A DNA stretch of 64,000 nt. It comes from Colwellia sp. 1_MG-2023. Lineage in GTDB: Bacteria; Pseudomonadota; Gammaproteobacteria; Enterobacterales; Alteromonadaceae. The notes under the pieces are model-generated. The model had not been told where the DNA came from and ran no database searches. It saw only the letters and a program-made list of their open reading frames with translations. The position numbers and the translations under genes were made by a program. This document shows positions 63,669-64,000 of the stretch, in pieces. The stretch's first letter is position 1; every line of letters starts with the position of its first letter. The DNA is taken from assembly GCF_030546755.1 (NCBI RefSeq), contig NZ_JAUOPE010000001.1:1-64000 (forward strand), in the 5' to 3' direction.

Positions 63669-64000
63669 ACATAAAACCTCTGAATATCAATATTGTGAGT
63701 TCAAACATTTTTCAGGTAAGTAAATTCAGCCCGTATTTTTAACGTAAAAAGAGACAAACGAATATTCCCTTAAAGGATATAAACTCGAAGTGTTCACAAA
63801 ACAATTTTTACCCTTTCGAATAATAAAATTTTGTTATTTCGGTAAACCTGCGCAGCTAACCTGTACCAGCTAACTATAATTAAGGTTACCACTAGGGCAA
63901 CAAAAACTCCAACAACAAAAATGCTAAATAACAATAAGTTATGTGATTTTCTTAATGTTTACGATGCTGAATTAAGATTGCTTTATTATGTTACGACGAA
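63669..64000. other. Upstream region of recombinase operon, possible element end
   Basis: About 330 bp with no supported gene; it should carry the promoter of the recombinase operon. CAGCTAAC occurs twice (63853-63860 and 63867-63874). The AT-rich end contains the 16-bp repeat listed separately. An element terminus may lie here or beyond the window. Confidence 0.5.
63977..63992 (+). repeat. Direct repeat ATTGCTTTATTATGTT, distal copy
   Basis: These 16 bases are identical and in the same orientation as 56648-56663. The two copies bracket the four-gene recombinase module (about 7.3 kb). After the identity the copies diverge (GCAAT versus ACGAC), as expected of att-like half sites sharing a core and one arm. 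Confidence 0.55.

Overview
The window is AT-rich chromosomal DNA from a marine gammaproteobacterium, most likely an alteromonad of the Colwellia/Thalassotalea type. The basis is the block tRNA-Arg, tRNA-Ser, csrA, alaS, recX, which matches the argV-serV-csrA-alaS-recX order of enteric and marine gammaproteobacteria, together with two TonB-dependent receptors of the proteobacterial type, a GlyGly-CTERM tail and a red-algal galactan utilisation locus.

Layout. (1) 1-4531, core genes on the minus strand: two tRNA-Arg(ACG) copies, a decayed tandem tRNA repeat, tRNA-Ser(GCT), csrA, alaS and recX. The recA gene expected upstream of recX is absent; a large duplicated BACON-like lipoprotein gene (4726-8268) lies there instead. 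(2) 8460-10437: a secreted metallo-beta-lactamase-fold protein and dinB, whose catalytic N-terminus looks destroyed. (3) 10937-15062: an octaheme cytochrome c with TPRs and an FG-GAP/UnbV lipoprotein. (4) 15233-53998: a large carrageenan utilisation locus. (5) 54400-64000: an apparent mobile element with a four-gene tyrosine-recombinase module and a three-gene operon of unknown function.

How the locus works (sequence plus known pathways). A kappa-carrageenase (GH16_17-like), two further GH16 enzymes and three formylglycine sulfatases would depolymerise and desulfate carrageenan. Two GH42/GH167-like clan GH-A enzymes, one with a GlyGly-CTERM anchor, would trim oligosaccharides. Two TonB-dependent receptors and a surface lipoprotein would bind and import. 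In the cytoplasm, 3,6-anhydro-D-galactose would be oxidised (DauA-like aldehyde dehydrogenase) and isomerised (DauB-like enolase-superfamily enzyme) to 2-keto-3-deoxy-D-galactonate. D-galactose would reach the same intermediate through mutarotase, SDR dehydrogenase, SMP-30 lactonase and galactonate dehydratase. DgoK-like kinase and DgoA-like aldolase would then give pyruvate and glyceraldehyde 3-phosphate.

Regulation. A FadR/GntR-family regulator resembling DgoR is encoded at 46770-47516. I find five 15-bp palindromes of the form AAACAT-N3-ATGTTT (or ACGTTT), in front of the sulfatase/dau operon, the GH16 gene, the second TonB receptor, the regulator itself and the transporter/SDR divergent pair. 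They define a probable single-regulator regulon.

The right end is the least explained part: a complete 407-aa tyrosine recombinase, a 758-aa apparently degenerate relative, a 926-aa recombinase with a C-terminal four-cysteine cluster and a 185-aa helical protein, flanked by 16-bp direct repeats, with three translationally coupled unknown genes beside it. The arrangement recalls Gamma-Mobile-Trio elements, whose cargo often includes defence systems; that link is from memory and not proven here.
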